A program made the translations under genes and the position numbers. The notes under the pieces were generated by a model, which worked only from the letters and a program-made list of their open reading frames with translations, ran no database searches and was not told the origin of the DNA. A stretch of 64,000 nt of DNA from RBG-16-34-14 sp963798865. GTDB taxonomy: Bacteria > Bacteroidota > Ignavibacteria > Ignavibacteriales > Ignavibacteriaceae. Of the stretch, positions 1-8,624 are shown one piece after another. The stretch spans positions 372,001 through 436,000 of the forward strand of contig CAWCVZ010000005.1 in the NCBI GenBank assembly GCA_963798865.1. The letters run 5' to 3'. Positions within the stretch are counted from its first letter, which is position 1. The number at the start of each line of letters is the position of its first letter.

Positions 1-327
1 AGGAATTCCAACTATCTCTTTATCCTTTTTAATGTTACCAACCGAGTCAATTGAAAACCTTATTTCGCCATTAATGCCTTCTTTTTCCGGAATTGAAAAA
101 TTATAGACCATTAAGTAACCATCTTTGATCTTAGTAATTTTATCGTTATTAATTTTTATATACTGATTAAAAAAATCCTTACCGGTTTTTGAAATAACAT
201 ATTCATACGATTTATCCTTTAGTTTTTCAGAAACCCCGGTGAAACTATTACTTACAGTACAAGAACAGCATCCCTGGTAAATAAAGGATAAAAATGATAC
301 AACAATAAACGCTTTTATTATCATCAT
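1..327 (-). CDS. Putative lipoprotein, 3' part missing (cut by left window edge)
   Basis: The first 109 codons of a minus-strand gene are present, read from an ATG at 327, and the frame stays open to base 1. The N-terminus has a short hydrophobic stretch (about residues 4-17) followed by a Cys-rich run (GCCSC near residues 19-23), which looks like a lipoprotein signal with a loose lipobox, so the mature protein is probably anchored in the envelope. The rest is a soluble-looking Lys/Asp-rich beta-type sequence without a motif I recognise. The ATG overlaps the hemC stop codon (ATGA), so translation is probably coupled to hemC and the gene is the last known member of the hem operon. In many bacteria hemD or hemB sits here; this sequence does not resemble either. 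Function unknown. Confidence 0.75.
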   Translation of the reverse strand, partial: MMIIKAFIVVSFLSFIYQGCCSCTVSNSFTGVSEKLKDKSYEYVISKTGKDFFNQYIKINNDKITKIKDGYLMVYNFSIPEKEGINGEIRFSIDSVGNIKKDKEIVGIP

Positions 328-1280
328 ATTCTTAAGTTTTGCTTTACTCTAACGCTGTTATAAATTTCGTCCAGGACTTCTTTGGCTCCGGCTTTTAAAA
401 GATCATTCGCAAGATTTTTTCCGAGCTGCTCAGGATAGTTTTTACTTCCTCTAATTTTTTTCCTGAAAGTTAATGTGCCGTCAAGGCTTCCAACCATTGC
501 ATCGAGATGAAGCCCGTTTGGTTTTACTTGGGCAAAAGCACCTATCGGGACCTGGCATCCCCCTTCAAGTCTTCTTAACAATGCCCGTTCTGCCAAAACA
601 GCTTTATAGGTTTCCTCGTTATGGATTGAAGCAAGAAGATCATCCACAAATTCATTTTCTTTATGTATTTCAATTCCAAGCGCTCCCTGCCCAACAGCAG
701 GAAGAATTTCATCTGTGCTAATAAATGATGAGATATATTTTTTAAGATTTAATCTTTCAATTCCTGCTCTTGCAAGGATAATTGCATCCCACTCAGAGTT
801 TAAAAATTTTTCTATTCTTGATGGAACATTCCCCCGCAATTCAACAATTTTAATATCAGGGCGAAAATGAAGAAGCTGGCATCTTCTCCTTAAAGAACCT
901 GTTGCAACGACAGCATTTTCTTTAAGAGATCCCAAGGTTGTTTTTTTCTTTCTTGCGATAAGAACATCTTCAACCGGATGCCTTTTAGAAACAGCCGCCA
1001 GTTTTAGTTCTTCGGGAAGTTGTGTCTGCAAGTCTTTCAAGCTATGAACAGCAAGATCAATTTTTCTTTTGATGAGATAATTTTCAAGTTCTTTGGTAAA
1101 TAAACTTTTATCACCAATTTTTGAGAGAGCAACATCGAGGATCTTATCGCCTTTTGTTTTGATAATTCGTATTTCAACCAAAACATTTTTATCAGCTTTC
1201 TCAAGAGCATTCTTTACAAAATTTGCCTGCCACAATGCAAGTTCACTTCCCCTTGAACCGATAACAATTTTCTTTTTCAA
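324..1280 (-). CDS. hemC: Hydroxymethylbilane synthase (porphobilinogen deaminase)
   Basis: This cytosolic enzyme of tetrapyrrole synthesis polymerises four porphobilinogens into hydroxymethylbilane. The 318-residue length is normal. The N-terminal GSRGSELALWQ motif, the HSLKD motif with the catalytic Asp at residue 83, the ATGSLRRRCQL substrate-binding segment, LPAVGQGALGIE, and the LEGGCQVP motif carrying the dipyrromethane-attachment Cys at residue 242 are all present, so the enzyme should be active. It overlaps hemA upstream by 4 nt and the next lipoprotein gene downstream by 4 nt (ATGA junctions), which shows a tightly coupled operon in the order hemX-hemA-hemC. No hemD (uroporphyrinogen III synthase) follows inside the window. 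Confidence 0.97.
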   Translation of the reverse strand: MKKKIVIGSRGSELALWQANFVKNALEKADKNVLVEIRIIKTKGDKILDVALSKIGDKSLFTKELENYLIKRKIDLAVHSLKDLQTQLPEELKLAAVSKRHPVEDVLIARKKKTTLGSLKENAVVATGSLRRRCQLLHFRPDIKIVELRGNVPSRIEKFLNSEWDAIILARAGIERLNLKKYISSFISTDEILPAVGQGALGIEIHKENEFVDDLLASIHNEETYKAVLAERALLRRLEGGCQVPIGAFAQVKPNGLHLDAMVGSLDGTLTFRKKIRGSKNYPEQLGKNLANDLLKAGAKEVLDEIYNSVRVKQNLRI

Positions 1281-2554
1281 GATTTTTCCTCAGAATCCTT
1301 TCTATCTATTCCGAATAATTCTCTTATAATACTTATTCTCATAGCAGATTCATCAGTCGTAGTTTCATTATTCTTTTTTAGTTCAACCGTAGGATGATGC
1401 AGTAATTTATTAATAATTCTTTTTGTAATAATATCCAGCTTTTCCCTGTCGCCCTCAGAAAATTTATTAATATTTTTTTCCACCTCTTCATTCCTTACGG
1501 TTTCAAAATGATCCCGAAGGATTTTTATTGTCGGCGCAGCTTCGAGAGAATTATACCAATTTAAAAAATTTGTAATCTCTTCTTCAATTATTGCCTTAAC
1601 TTTAGGGATCTCTGCTTTTCTTTTTTCAAGGTTTTGTTCAACAATTATATTCAGAGAATCAATATCATGATAAAAAACATAATCAATCCCCGCAGAAGCC
1701 GGGTCAATATCTCTGGGCACAGCAATATCCATTAAAATCATCGAAGCATAATTTCTTTTCTTCATTGCAGCTTCAATATCTTTTTTTGTTAAGATCAGGT
1801 TTTCTGCACTTGTAGCACTTATTAATATATCAAATTCGTGGAGATGCTCTTTGAGATTATCAAAAGGAATTATTTTACCTTTTAATTTTTCCGCGAGCTT
1901 TTCGGCGCGTTCTATAGTCCGGTTTGCTATCGAAAGTTTTCCAATCCCTCTTTCAACAAGATGTTTAGCGGCAATTTCTGCGGTCTCCCCGGCACCAATT
2001 ACCAGGGCAGATTTTTTATTAAGCGTTGAAAATATCTTTTCAATTAATTGAACCGCAGCATAACTTACAGTTACCGCTCCTTCACTAATACCTGTTTCGG
2101 TAATTGCCCTTTTGCCAACTCTGATTGCAGTATCAAAAATTCTTTTCATCAGGAAACCGGAAAAGTGCATTTCATCAGCAATTTCCATTGATTCTTTTAC
2201 CTGTTTGAAAATTTGGTTATCACCAATCAGCAGCGAGTCTATTCCAGTTGCAACGCTAAATAAATGATCGAGAGCAGTCTGGGAAATAAAATGATGGAAA
2301 TGTTCAGAGCTGCTTCCATTTTGTGATTTATACTCTGTAAGAAAATTTTGAATATCCTGTGAGTTTATATTCTGGTTAAGGGGTAAACCATAAATTTCCG
2401 TTCTGTTGCATGTTGATATTACAAGACCTTCTTTAAGGAGTTTTCCTTTAATATCATTAATAAATTTTCTTACTTCCTCATCCTGTAAATAAAGAGATTC
2501 CCTGACATTAACAGGAGCAGTATGATGATTTATGGAAACAGCTATTAAGTTCAT
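1277..2554 (-). CDS. hemA: Glutamyl-tRNA reductase
   Basis: This enzyme catalyses the first committed step of the C5 tetrapyrrole pathway, NADPH-dependent reduction of glutamyl-tRNA to glutamate-1-semialdehyde. The 425-residue protein has the STCNRTEIYG motif with the nucleophilic Cys at residue 49, an N-terminal catalytic domain (about 1-155), a Rossmann NADPH domain with GAGETAE (about 185-200), and the C-terminal helical dimerisation domain. It begins 1 nt after the hemX-like gene ends and overlaps hemC by 4 nt, so the three are co-transcribed. Haem control of such enzymes usually acts on the N-terminus post-translationally; nothing in the DNA here shows regulation beyond the operon promoter. 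Confidence 0.97.
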   Translation of the reverse strand: MNLIAVSINHHTAPVNVRESLYLQDEEVRKFINDIKGKLLKEGLVISTCNRTEIYGLPLNQNINSQDIQNFLTEYKSQNGSSSEHFHHFISQTALDHLFSVATGIDSLLIGDNQIFKQVKESMEIADEMHFSGFLMKRIFDTAIRVGKRAITETGISEGAVTVSYAAVQLIEKIFSTLNKKSALVIGAGETAEIAAKHLVERGIGKLSIANRTIERAEKLAEKLKGKIIPFDNLKEHLHEFDILISATSAENLILTKKDIEAAMKKRNYASMILMDIAVPRDIDPASAGIDYVFYHDIDSLNIIVEQNLEKRKAEIPKVKAIIEEEITNFLNWYNSLEAAPTIKILRDHFETVRNEEVEKNINKFSEGDREKLDIITKRIINKLLHHPTVELKKNNETTTDESAMRISIIRELFGIDRKDSEEKS

Positions 2555-2555
2555 C

Positions 2556-3380
2556 TTAATAAAACGAGTGAAAACTTTTTGCGAGAAAATTGCTAATCAT
2601 CGTTGACATAATTGCCATTACAAATCCAATAATAGATAGCACAACAATTTTTTTCCCCCGCCACTTTCCTAAACTTTTGCTGAGAATACCCAAACCGTAA
2701 AGTATCCACACAAAGAAAGAACTAATTAGTTTCGGATCGGAATAGGAAAAATCCGGGAAAGCTTTTGGCAGCCAGATAACACCAATACTCATTGCAATTG
2801 TAAGAAGGACAAAACCAATTACTGCGGAGAGATAGCTGAGTCTTTCGAGAACTTCAAGGCTCGGCAGCTTATTAAAAATCAAACCAAATTTATTCAATTT
2901 AATATCTTTATAAAGAAGAAGATAAAGGAATCCATATACAGCAGAAATTGTAAAACCTGAAAGCCCAAGTAAAGCTGTAAACACGTGAGAACCCAGCAGA
3001 TTATTTCTAAGCACTTCTTTTACTTCTGCTAAATCTTCAATAAAAACCGAGGAGATTACCTGGAAAAATATGGATATGATTATAATGAATAGACCCGTCC
3101 CGCGTATGTCGGTTAAAAGCTCAAGGATGAAATATGAAAAGCTGACCGAGAAAGCAAGTACAGTAAAAATCTCAAATACATTTGTAATGGGGGGATGATT
3201 AAAAGCTATTGTCCGGGAGAGCAGGTACGTTAAATGTATTAATAAAGTTGTGAACAGGCTAAGTCGCGCAAATTCAAAACGGCGTTTGCCCGCTTTCATA
3301 AAATCAAAAGAATAAGCCCCAACTGTAACAATGTAAAGAAAAGGGAGTAGGTTGTTAAGAAAGTCTATAAAAGTATTCAT
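2556..3380 (-). CDS. HemX/CcsA-type multi-pass membrane protein
   Basis: This is an integral membrane protein with about seven to eight hydrophobic segments, belonging to the CcsA/ResC/HemX cytochrome c assembly superfamily. The family handles haem at the membrane; HemX in Bacillus sits beside hemA and affects its level. A degenerate haem-handling region (tryptophan, then SDPKLISSFFVW) keeps the DPK of the CcsA WWD-type motif but lacks the full tryptophan-rich signature, so HemX is a better label than a true CcsA. An in-frame TTG exists at 3392, but the ATG at 3380 fits better because the predicted promoter (-7 box at 3407-3414) would put the transcription start near 3400. It is the first gene of the hem operon, followed by hemA after 1 nt. 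Confidence 0.8.
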   Translation of the reverse strand: MNTFIDFLNNLLPFLYIVTVGAYSFDFMKAGKRRFEFARLSLFTTLLIHLTYLLSRTIAFNHPPITNVFEIFTVLAFSVSFSYFILELLTDIRGTGLFIIIISIFFQVISSVFIEDLAEVKEVLRNNLLGSHVFTALLGLSGFTISAVYGFLYLLLYKDIKLNKFGLIFNKLPSLEVLERLSYLSAVIGFVLLTIAMSIGVIWLPKAFPDFSYSDPKLISSFFVWILYGLGILSKSLGKWRGKKIVVLSIIGFVMAIMSTMISNFLAKSFHSFY

Positions 3381-3406
3381 AAAAAAACTCAATATGACCG
3401 ATGGTT

Positions 3407-3437
3407 CAAAAATAGAAAAATTAATATTTCAAAACAA
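3407..3437 (-). promoter_or_regulatory. Bacteroidota-type promoter of the hemX-hemA-hemC operon
   Basis: On the minus strand a TTG (3437-3435) is followed by a 20-nt spacer and TATTTTTG (3414-3407). This matches the primary sigma promoter of Bacteroidota (TTG, about 19-20 nt, TAnnTTTG). It lies 27-57 nt upstream of the hemX ATG. The same arrangement with the same 20-nt spacing is found upstream of tRNA-Lys in this window. Confidence 0.6.
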
Positions 3438-3438
3438 T

Positions 3439-3452
3439 TGACTAATTAGTCA
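3439..3452. promoter_or_regulatory. 14-bp perfect palindrome just upstream of the hem promoter
   Basis: The sequence TGACTAATTAGTCA is a perfect palindrome. It starts 1 nt upstream of the -33 TTG of the hem promoter, the usual place for an activator or an overlapping repressor. The TGAC-N6-GTCA shape has the symmetry of a dimeric regulator site, for example Crp/Fnr-like, but the cognate protein cannot be named from sequence alone. Confidence 0.4.
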
Positions 3453-3474
3453 TATTGAGATTTTCAATAATAAG

Positions 3475-4344
3475 CTATTGATTTCCAAGAATAATTGGCA
3501 ATCCCTCCTTACCCGAACCAATAATAACAATTTTTGTATTGCTGGAACTTGCCAGCTTTTCAGTAGCTTCTATACCTTTCCATTTTAATAATTGATCACT
3601 GATACCTTTGGAAACAATGTCCTGGAAATCAGCGATACCTTTAGCTTCAATCCTTTTCCTTTCGGCTTCCTGTGTTTCTCTCTGAAGAATAAACTGCATT
3701 CTCTGACTTTCCTGTTCAGCTTTAAGTTTTTCTTCAATTGCTCCTGTTAATCCTGGCGGAAGAATAATTTGTCGCAGAGGTGCCGCTTCTAAAGTTATTC
3801 CTCTTGGTTGAACAAGTTTTGCAAGATCTGTTTCTATTCGTTTTGAAAGAATTTCTCTTTCTTCTGTGTAAAGAGCTTTAGCATCATAACTGGCGGTCAC
3901 ACCGCGGACAACCGATCTGAACTGGGGAATAAGAATTTTTTCAACGTAATTCTCTCCTACAGTTTTATAAATTTTATTTGCATTTGCAAAACTAAGACTG
4001 TACAGCAAACTAATCTCAAGCTCAACACTCAAACCTTCTTTTGAAGGAACGTTCATGGTTTCCTTTATTTCCTGGGTACGGGCATCAAACTTAACAACGT
4101 TTGCCATCGGGTTAACAAAATTAACTCCGGGATATAAAGTGTTATCACTTACGTTTCCAAAGAAATCAATTACACCAACATGACCGGCGGGAATAACAGT
4201 CCAGAATTGAAGTAATGTAATTAAACCGGCAACAGCTAAACCTACCAGAGCAAAGTTTGCTTCTGGTTTGTTAAATCTCTTTTTAGCATTTAAATAAACC
4301 AGTGCTGCTACAACAGCAGCAAGAAGAGCTAAAATAAATAACAT
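3475..4344 (-). CDS. SPFH/Band 7 (prohibitin-like) membrane protein
   Basis: An N-terminal membrane helix is followed by a short linker, a second hydrophobic segment and a Band 7/SPFH domain (from about VIPAGHVGVIDFFG on), then a coiled-coil Glu/Arg/Gln-rich region and a C-terminal IVIIGSGKEGLPIILG strand of the kind that ends prohibitins. Family members form large membrane rings and scaffold proteases or chaperones; the partner here is unknown. The sequence is closer in pattern to prohibitin than to HflK/HflC. The frame extends up to an ATG at 4383, but the ATG at 4344 has a GTGAGG ribosome site 6 nt upstream. No FtsH or NfeD gene is adjacent, so the context does not define a job. Confidence 0.85.
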   Translation of the reverse strand: MLFILALLAAVVAALVYLNAKKRFNKPEANFALVGLAVAGLITLLQFWTVIPAGHVGVIDFFGNVSDNTLYPGVNFVNPMANVVKFDARTQEIKETMNVPSKEGLSVELEISLLYSLSFANANKIYKTVGENYVEKILIPQFRSVVRGVTASYDAKALYTEEREILSKRIETDLAKLVQPRGITLEAAPLRQIILPPGLTGAIEEKLKAEQESQRMQFILQRETQEAERKRIEAKGIADFQDIVSKGISDQLLKWKGIEATEKLASSSNTKIVIIGSGKEGLPIILGNQ

Positions 4345-4483
4345 AATCATCCTCACTTTCTGAAAATAAAACCCAAAGACCATCGTAAAATAATGAAAAT
4401 ATCTTTAGGGATTTTTAAAGGTTAAGAGCAGAGAGTAGAGAGCAAAGGTTTTTTTCAAACTTCTTGCCCTATATCCCGTATTA

Positions 4484-4936
4484 TTATTTTTTATACTCTT
4501 TCAAAAATCCTGTGAACTCTATACGGTGGGATTCTTCCATTCCAAGAAGTTGAATACAAAGATCCTGAGTTACATAATCAACACCATCACACATTTTAAT
4601 TAGTTTGTTGTACTGCTTTATTGCTCCGTTTTCTGCTTCAATAACGCCCTCAATTACCGATACAACATTTGTTGTATCTTCAAGAGTTTGCAGCTTTGTT
4701 TGTACAGCTTTAAAATCTAACGAACCCGGAACTGTTCCCCCGAGTTCTTTAATTCTTTTTGCAAGTCTCTGTGCGTGTGTTATTTCTTCAGTAATATCTA
4801 CAGCAAGAGATTTTTTTATTTCTTCTGCTCTTACACCATCAAGGTTTACAGAGTTTGAAATGTAGTTCATTACTGTTTCTATCTCCATCCAGTAACCTTT
4901 AGTAAGATTATCAATAATAGTTTTTTTTGAAGCCAT
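4484..4936 (-). CDS. Ferritin-like four-helix protein (bacterioferritin/Dps-like)
   Basis: The 150-residue helical protein has the pattern of a ferritin-like diiron fold: E18/E20 in helix A, EEITHAQ with E51 and H54 in helix B, E100/E102 in helix C and the EESHRIEF motif (E134, E135, H137) in helix D. These residues would build a ferroxidase or diiron centre, so iron oxidation or storage, or peroxide protection, is likely. It is 1 nt from the downstream end of the nucleoside phosphorylase gene on the same strand, so the two are probably co-transcribed. No haem-ligating Met of classical bacterioferritin can be assigned with confidence. Confidence 0.8.
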   Translation of the reverse strand: MASKKTIIDNLTKGYWMEIETVMNYISNSVNLDGVRAEEIKKSLAVDITEEITHAQRLAKRIKELGGTVPGSLDFKAVQTKLQTLEDTTNVVSVIEGVIEAENGAIKQYNKLIKMCDGVDYVTQDLCIQLLGMEESHRIEFTGFLKEYKK

Positions 4937-4937
4937 T

Positions 4938-6248
4938 TTATTCTCCTATAATTATTTTTTTTATAAGTTTTGGTGGAACAACTTTGTTCTCAGAAAACCC
5001 AACAAAGTTTTTAAATTTCTTTTCAGCAGCTAAAATGCTTTTTTTATCATCAGAAAAGATTTCTGCAATAATGTCACCGCTTTTAATTTTATCCCCGATT
5101 TTGTAATTAAAAATTATTCCCGCTTTTGGATCAATTTTGTCTTCTTTTTTTGTTCGTCCGGCACCAAGCTCAACCGCAGCCATTCCAAGTTCAAATGTAT
5201 TAACAGATTTTAAATAACCATTCACAGATGATTTGATGATTCTTCTGAAAGATGGTTTTGGATATTTATCAGGATTTTTAATATAGCTTTCATCTCCGCC
5301 CTGCGCCCGTACTATTTCAATTAATTTTTTAAATGCTTTCCCATTTTTAATTTGTTCTTCAGCATAAGCATCGCCAGCTATTTTAGTTTTTGTTTTCCCA
5401 CCGAGAAAAATCATTGCCCCGGCAAGCTTAATGCATAATTCATAGAGATCATTTTTTAATTCTCCCTTAAGAATTAAAATAGATTCGTAAACCTCTAACC
5501 AGTTACCAATATAATTTCCCAGCGGCTGGTTCATATCGGTTATGAATGCAACTACTTTTTTATCAAACATTTTTGCTGTAGAGATAAGAGATTGTGCAAG
5601 TTCAACAGCATCTTTTTCTTTACGCATAAAAGCGCCGTTCCCGGTTTTAACATCGAGCACAAGTCCATCTATTCCTTCTGCAAGCTTTTTACTCATAATG
5701 CTTGCAGTAATTAATGGAATAGATTCAACTGTTGCTGTTACATCTCTTAAAGAGTAAATCATTTTATCTGCAGGGGCAATATCTCTTGTCTGTCCTATCA
5801 GAACAGCACCGCATTTTTTTAAAACTTTTTTATACTCATTAATTGATAGGTCCGTTCTAAAACCTGGAATTGATTCAAGCTTATCAAGAGTTCCGCCGGT
5901 ATGCCCGAGTCCCCTTCCGGAAATCATTGGAACTTTAACTCCGGCAGTAGCAGCAATAGGAGCTATAATCAATGAGGTTTTATCACCAACACCACCGGTT
6001 GAGTGTTTATCTATTTTAACTCCCGGGATAGAATTTAAATTTAAAACTTTACCGCTATACAGCATTGAGTTGGTAAGGTAAGATGTCTCTTTTGAATTCA
6101 TTCCCTTAAGAAACGCAGCCATTAGAAATGCGGAGAACTGGTAATCGGGGATTGTATTTTTTGTATAGCCCGAAATAAGAAAATCAATTTCTTCTTGTTC
6201 TAATGCTTTGCCATTTCTTTTTTTCCGTATAAGATTAATGGTAATCAT
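4938..6248 (-). CDS. Pyrimidine-nucleoside (thymidine) phosphorylase
   Basis: This cytosolic salvage enzyme splits thymidine, and usually uridine, with phosphate into base and (deoxy)ribose-1-phosphate. The 436-residue length suits the pyrimidine-nucleoside phosphorylase (pdp) branch as well as DeoA. The family signature is intact: DKHSTGGVGDK phosphate-binding loop, SGRGLGHTGGTLDKLESIPGF, the SIMSKKLAEG and LDVKTGNGAFM segments, and a C-terminal alpha/beta domain with AVELGAGR. The start ATG at 6248 is 86 nt from the divergent aspS, so the two share a regulatory gap. I leave the gene symbol empty because pdp and deoA cannot be told apart by eye. Confidence 0.93.
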   Translation of the reverse strand: MITINLIRKKRNGKALEQEEIDFLISGYTKNTIPDYQFSAFLMAAFLKGMNSKETSYLTNSMLYSGKVLNLNSIPGVKIDKHSTGGVGDKTSLIIAPIAATAGVKVPMISGRGLGHTGGTLDKLESIPGFRTDLSINEYKKVLKKCGAVLIGQTRDIAPADKMIYSLRDVTATVESIPLITASIMSKKLAEGIDGLVLDVKTGNGAFMRKEKDAVELAQSLISTAKMFDKKVVAFITDMNQPLGNYIGNWLEVYESILILKGELKNDLYELCIKLAGAMIFLGGKTKTKIAGDAYAEEQIKNGKAFKKLIEIVRAQGGDESYIKNPDKYPKPSFRRIIKSSVNGYLKSVNTFELGMAAVELGAGRTKKEDKIDPKAGIIFNYKIGDKIKSGDIIAEIFSDDKKSILAAEKKFKNFVGFSENKVVPPKLIKKIIIGE

Positions 6249-6334
6249 ATAGTAAAATTAAGAATAATAATTATTTGTAACCCCTTCCATTATTATTTAT
6301 TTTTATCCCTCATTATTAAGAATGATAGGATAAA

Positions 6335-8113
6335 ATGTTTTTTAAAAGAAGAACTCATACTTGCGGAGAATTGCGTCAGGAAAATATAGAAAATGATGTT
6401 GTACTTAATGGCTGGGTTGATACAAGAAGAGATTTGGGCGGATTAATTTTTATTGATCTCCGTGACCGCTATGGAATTACCCAGGTTGTGTTTGAACCTT
6501 CATTTGATAAAGAGGCTCACGAGCTTGCTGGAAAATTAAGGAATGAGTTTGTTATTTCGGTTGAAGGAACTGTTAGAAAACGCCCGCCCGAAACTGATAA
6601 TCCTAAAATTCCAACAGGGCATATTGATGTAATGGTAAAAAAACTTCTAATTCTTAATGAAGCACAAACTACGCCTTTCCCCATCAGCGATGAAGTAAAT
6701 GCAAGCGAAGATTTAAGATTAAAATACCGCTACCTCGATTTGCGGCGACCAACTGTTCAGAAAAATTTTCTTCTTCGTCATAAGATGGCTCAGTTAACAA
6801 GAGAGTACTTTGATAAAAATGGTTTTGTTGAAATCGAAACTCCGATACTTATGAAAAGTACGCCGGAAGGTGCAAGAGATTACCTTGTACCAAGCAGGGT
6901 TCATAAAGGAAAATTTTATGCTCTCCCGCAATCACCGCAGACATATAAACAAATTTTAATGGTGTCGGGATTTGACCGTTATTTCCAGATTGTAAAATGT
7001 TTCCGCGATGAAGATTTAAGAGCAGACCGCCAACCCGAGTTTACTCAAATTGATGTTGAAATGTCTTTTGCAGATACGGAAGATATTTTTCAAATAACTG
7101 AAGGTTTGATGAAAATTGTGTTTAAAGAAATCTGGAATAAAAATCTTGAGCTTCCGCTCCCCAGGTTAACTTTTGACGAAGCTATGGAAAAATTTGGGAG
7201 TGACAAACCCGATCTTCGTTTTAATCTTGAAATGAAAACACTGAATCACGTTTTTGAAAAGACAACTTTCAAGGTTTTCCAGGATCAATTAAAAGCTAAA
7301 GGAATTATTACAGGACTTTTAGCCCCGGGGTGCGGAGAGTATACAAGAAACCAGCTTGATGTTCTTACAGATTTTGTAAAGAAGCTTGGTGCTTCCGGGT
7401 TAATCTGGATAAGAGTTAAAGAGTCTGCAAATGGCGGAGAACTTGAAGCTCCTGTAATGAAATTTTTTACCGAAGAGGAAAAACAAAAACTTATTAAGAC
7501 CATTGGAGCAAAACCCGGAGATTTAATTTTTATTATTACCGGGCAGCGTATAAAAGCCCTTACAACAATGGGTCTGCTGAGATTAGAAATGGCGAAGAGA
7601 CTCAATCTTATTAAGCCTGATGCGGAACCAAAATTATTATGGGTCACGGATTTCCCTTTATTTGAATGGGATGAACAGACAAAAAGATTTTATGCTATGC
7701 ATCATCCGTTTACTTCACCAAGACTTGAAGATGTTGAATTAATGGAATCTGATCCTGCAAATGTTAAAGCAAGAGCTTATGATCTCGTTCTTAATGGAAA
7801 TGAATTAGCCGGTGGAAGCATAAGAATTCATAATGTTGATTTACAGCAAAAGATGTTTAAGGCTCTCGGGATTTCTAAAGAAGAAGCAGAACAAAAATTT
7901 GGGTTCCTGTTGAATGCATTTAAATACGGTGCCCCTCCGCATGGAGGAATTGCTTTTGGATTTGACAGGATGACCATGCTGTTTGCCGGCGAAAGTTCTA
8001 TCCGCGATGTAATTGCTTTTCCAAAAACTGCAAGCGCTGTTTCACTTATGGATGATTGTCCCTCTGAGGTTAGTGAAGAGCAATTGAAGGAATTGCATTT
8101 AAAAATCAGGTGA
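6335..8113 (+). CDS. aspS: Aspartyl-tRNA synthetase (bacterial type)
   Basis: This class II synthetase charges tRNA-Asp. At 592 residues it has the bacterial architecture: N-terminal OB-fold anticodon-binding domain (about 1-110), catalytic core with motif 2 FRDEDLRADRQPEFTQID, an inserted GAD domain (about 285-420), and motif 3 GGIAFGFDRM near the C-terminus. Whether it also charges tRNA-Asn (non-discriminating) cannot be decided by eye. It is divergent from the nucleoside phosphorylase gene, and its end overlaps the convergent nucleotidyltransferase gene by 8 nt. Confidence 0.97.
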   Translation: MFFKRRTHTCGELRQENIENDVVLNGWVDTRRDLGGLIFIDLRDRYGITQVVFEPSFDKEAHELAGKLRNEFVISVEGTVRKRPPETDNPKIPTGHIDVMVKKLLILNEAQTTPFPISDEVNASEDLRLKYRYLDLRRPTVQKNFLLRHKMAQLTREYFDKNGFVEIETPILMKSTPEGARDYLVPSRVHKGKFYALPQSPQTYKQILMVSGFDRYFQIVKCFRDEDLRADRQPEFTQIDVEMSFADTEDIFQITEGLMKIVFKEIWNKNLELPLPRLTFDEAMEKFGSDKPDLRFNLEMKTLNHVFEKTTFKVFQDQLKAKGIITGLLAPGCGEYTRNQLDVLTDFVKKLGASGLIWIRVKESANGGELEAPVMKFFTEEEKQKLIKTIGAKPGDLIFIITGQRIKALTTMGLLRLEMAKRLNLIKPDAEPKLLWVTDFPLFEWDEQTKRFYAMHHPFTSPRLEDVELMESDPANVKARAYDLVLNGNELAGGSIRIHNVDLQQKMFKALGISKEEAEQKFGFLLNAFKYGAPPHGGIAFGFDRMTMLFAGESSIRDVIAFPKTASAVSLMDDCPSEVSEEQLKELHLKIR

Positions 8114-8624
8114 GTTTTTTTATGCTTTCAGGAAGCAGCTCATGAAGATGCGGATGAGTTTCAACCAGACGCATTATATCTGCCAAATCTTTTTGCCTTT
8201 TGCTTTTTCTTCTTTCTTCATCTGAATAAGCCCATATTTTTCCTTTTAAAACATCCTCTAAAACCGCAACTTTCATAGTGTATCCAAATATTTTTTTTTC
8301 AGATGCATTAGTAATAAATGATAGATATCTTTCATCTGTTTGTAACTGAATCCGTAAATCAGAATCCGGATGTTTTAAGTTAATGCTATGTTTGAATTTA
8401 TCAATTCTAAAAACATTTTTTATAAGGCTCAAAAGTTTCTCAGTATCTTTAATTGCAAGAACTATATCCAAATCAAGGCTTGCAACCGGTTCTGCGTAAG
8501 CATTTACGGCTAAACCGCCAATTACACAATAATCAATTTTCAATTCATCAAGCTTATCAAGAAATAATTGAATAATATCGCTTTTCCCATTTGCTATTTT
8601 ATTTAGAAACGCTTTCTCTGTCAT
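8106..8624 (-). CDS. Nucleotidyltransferase-fold protein (AbiEii/MNT-like)
   Basis: The 172-residue protein has the nucleotidyltransferase motif GGLAVNAYAEPVASLDLDIVL (residues about 37-57), with G-G followed by D-x-D, as in the minimal nucleotidyltransferases and AbiEii antitoxin-system enzymes. A C-terminal KRQKDLADIMRL segment is common in the same family. Such proteins transfer nucleotides to proteins or RNA, and some are toxins, but the target here is unknown. No HEPN-type or antitoxin partner is adjacent. Its start overlaps the end of the GT-C gene by 26 nt, and its end overlaps aspS (opposite strand) by 8 nt. Confidence 0.7.
   Translation of the reverse strand: MTEKAFLNKIANGKSDIIQLFLDKLDELKIDYCVIGGLAVNAYAEPVASLDLDIVLAIKDTEKLLSLIKNVFRIDKFKHSINLKHPDSDLRIQLQTDERYLSFITNASEKKIFGYTMKVAVLEDVLKGKIWAYSDEERRKSKRQKDLADIMRLVETHPHLHELLPESIKKLT

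Noticed and set aside
1..327. hemD or hemB downstream of hemC
   Set aside because: The sequence has a lipoprotein signal and no motif of uroporphyrinogen synthase or of porphobilinogen synthase.
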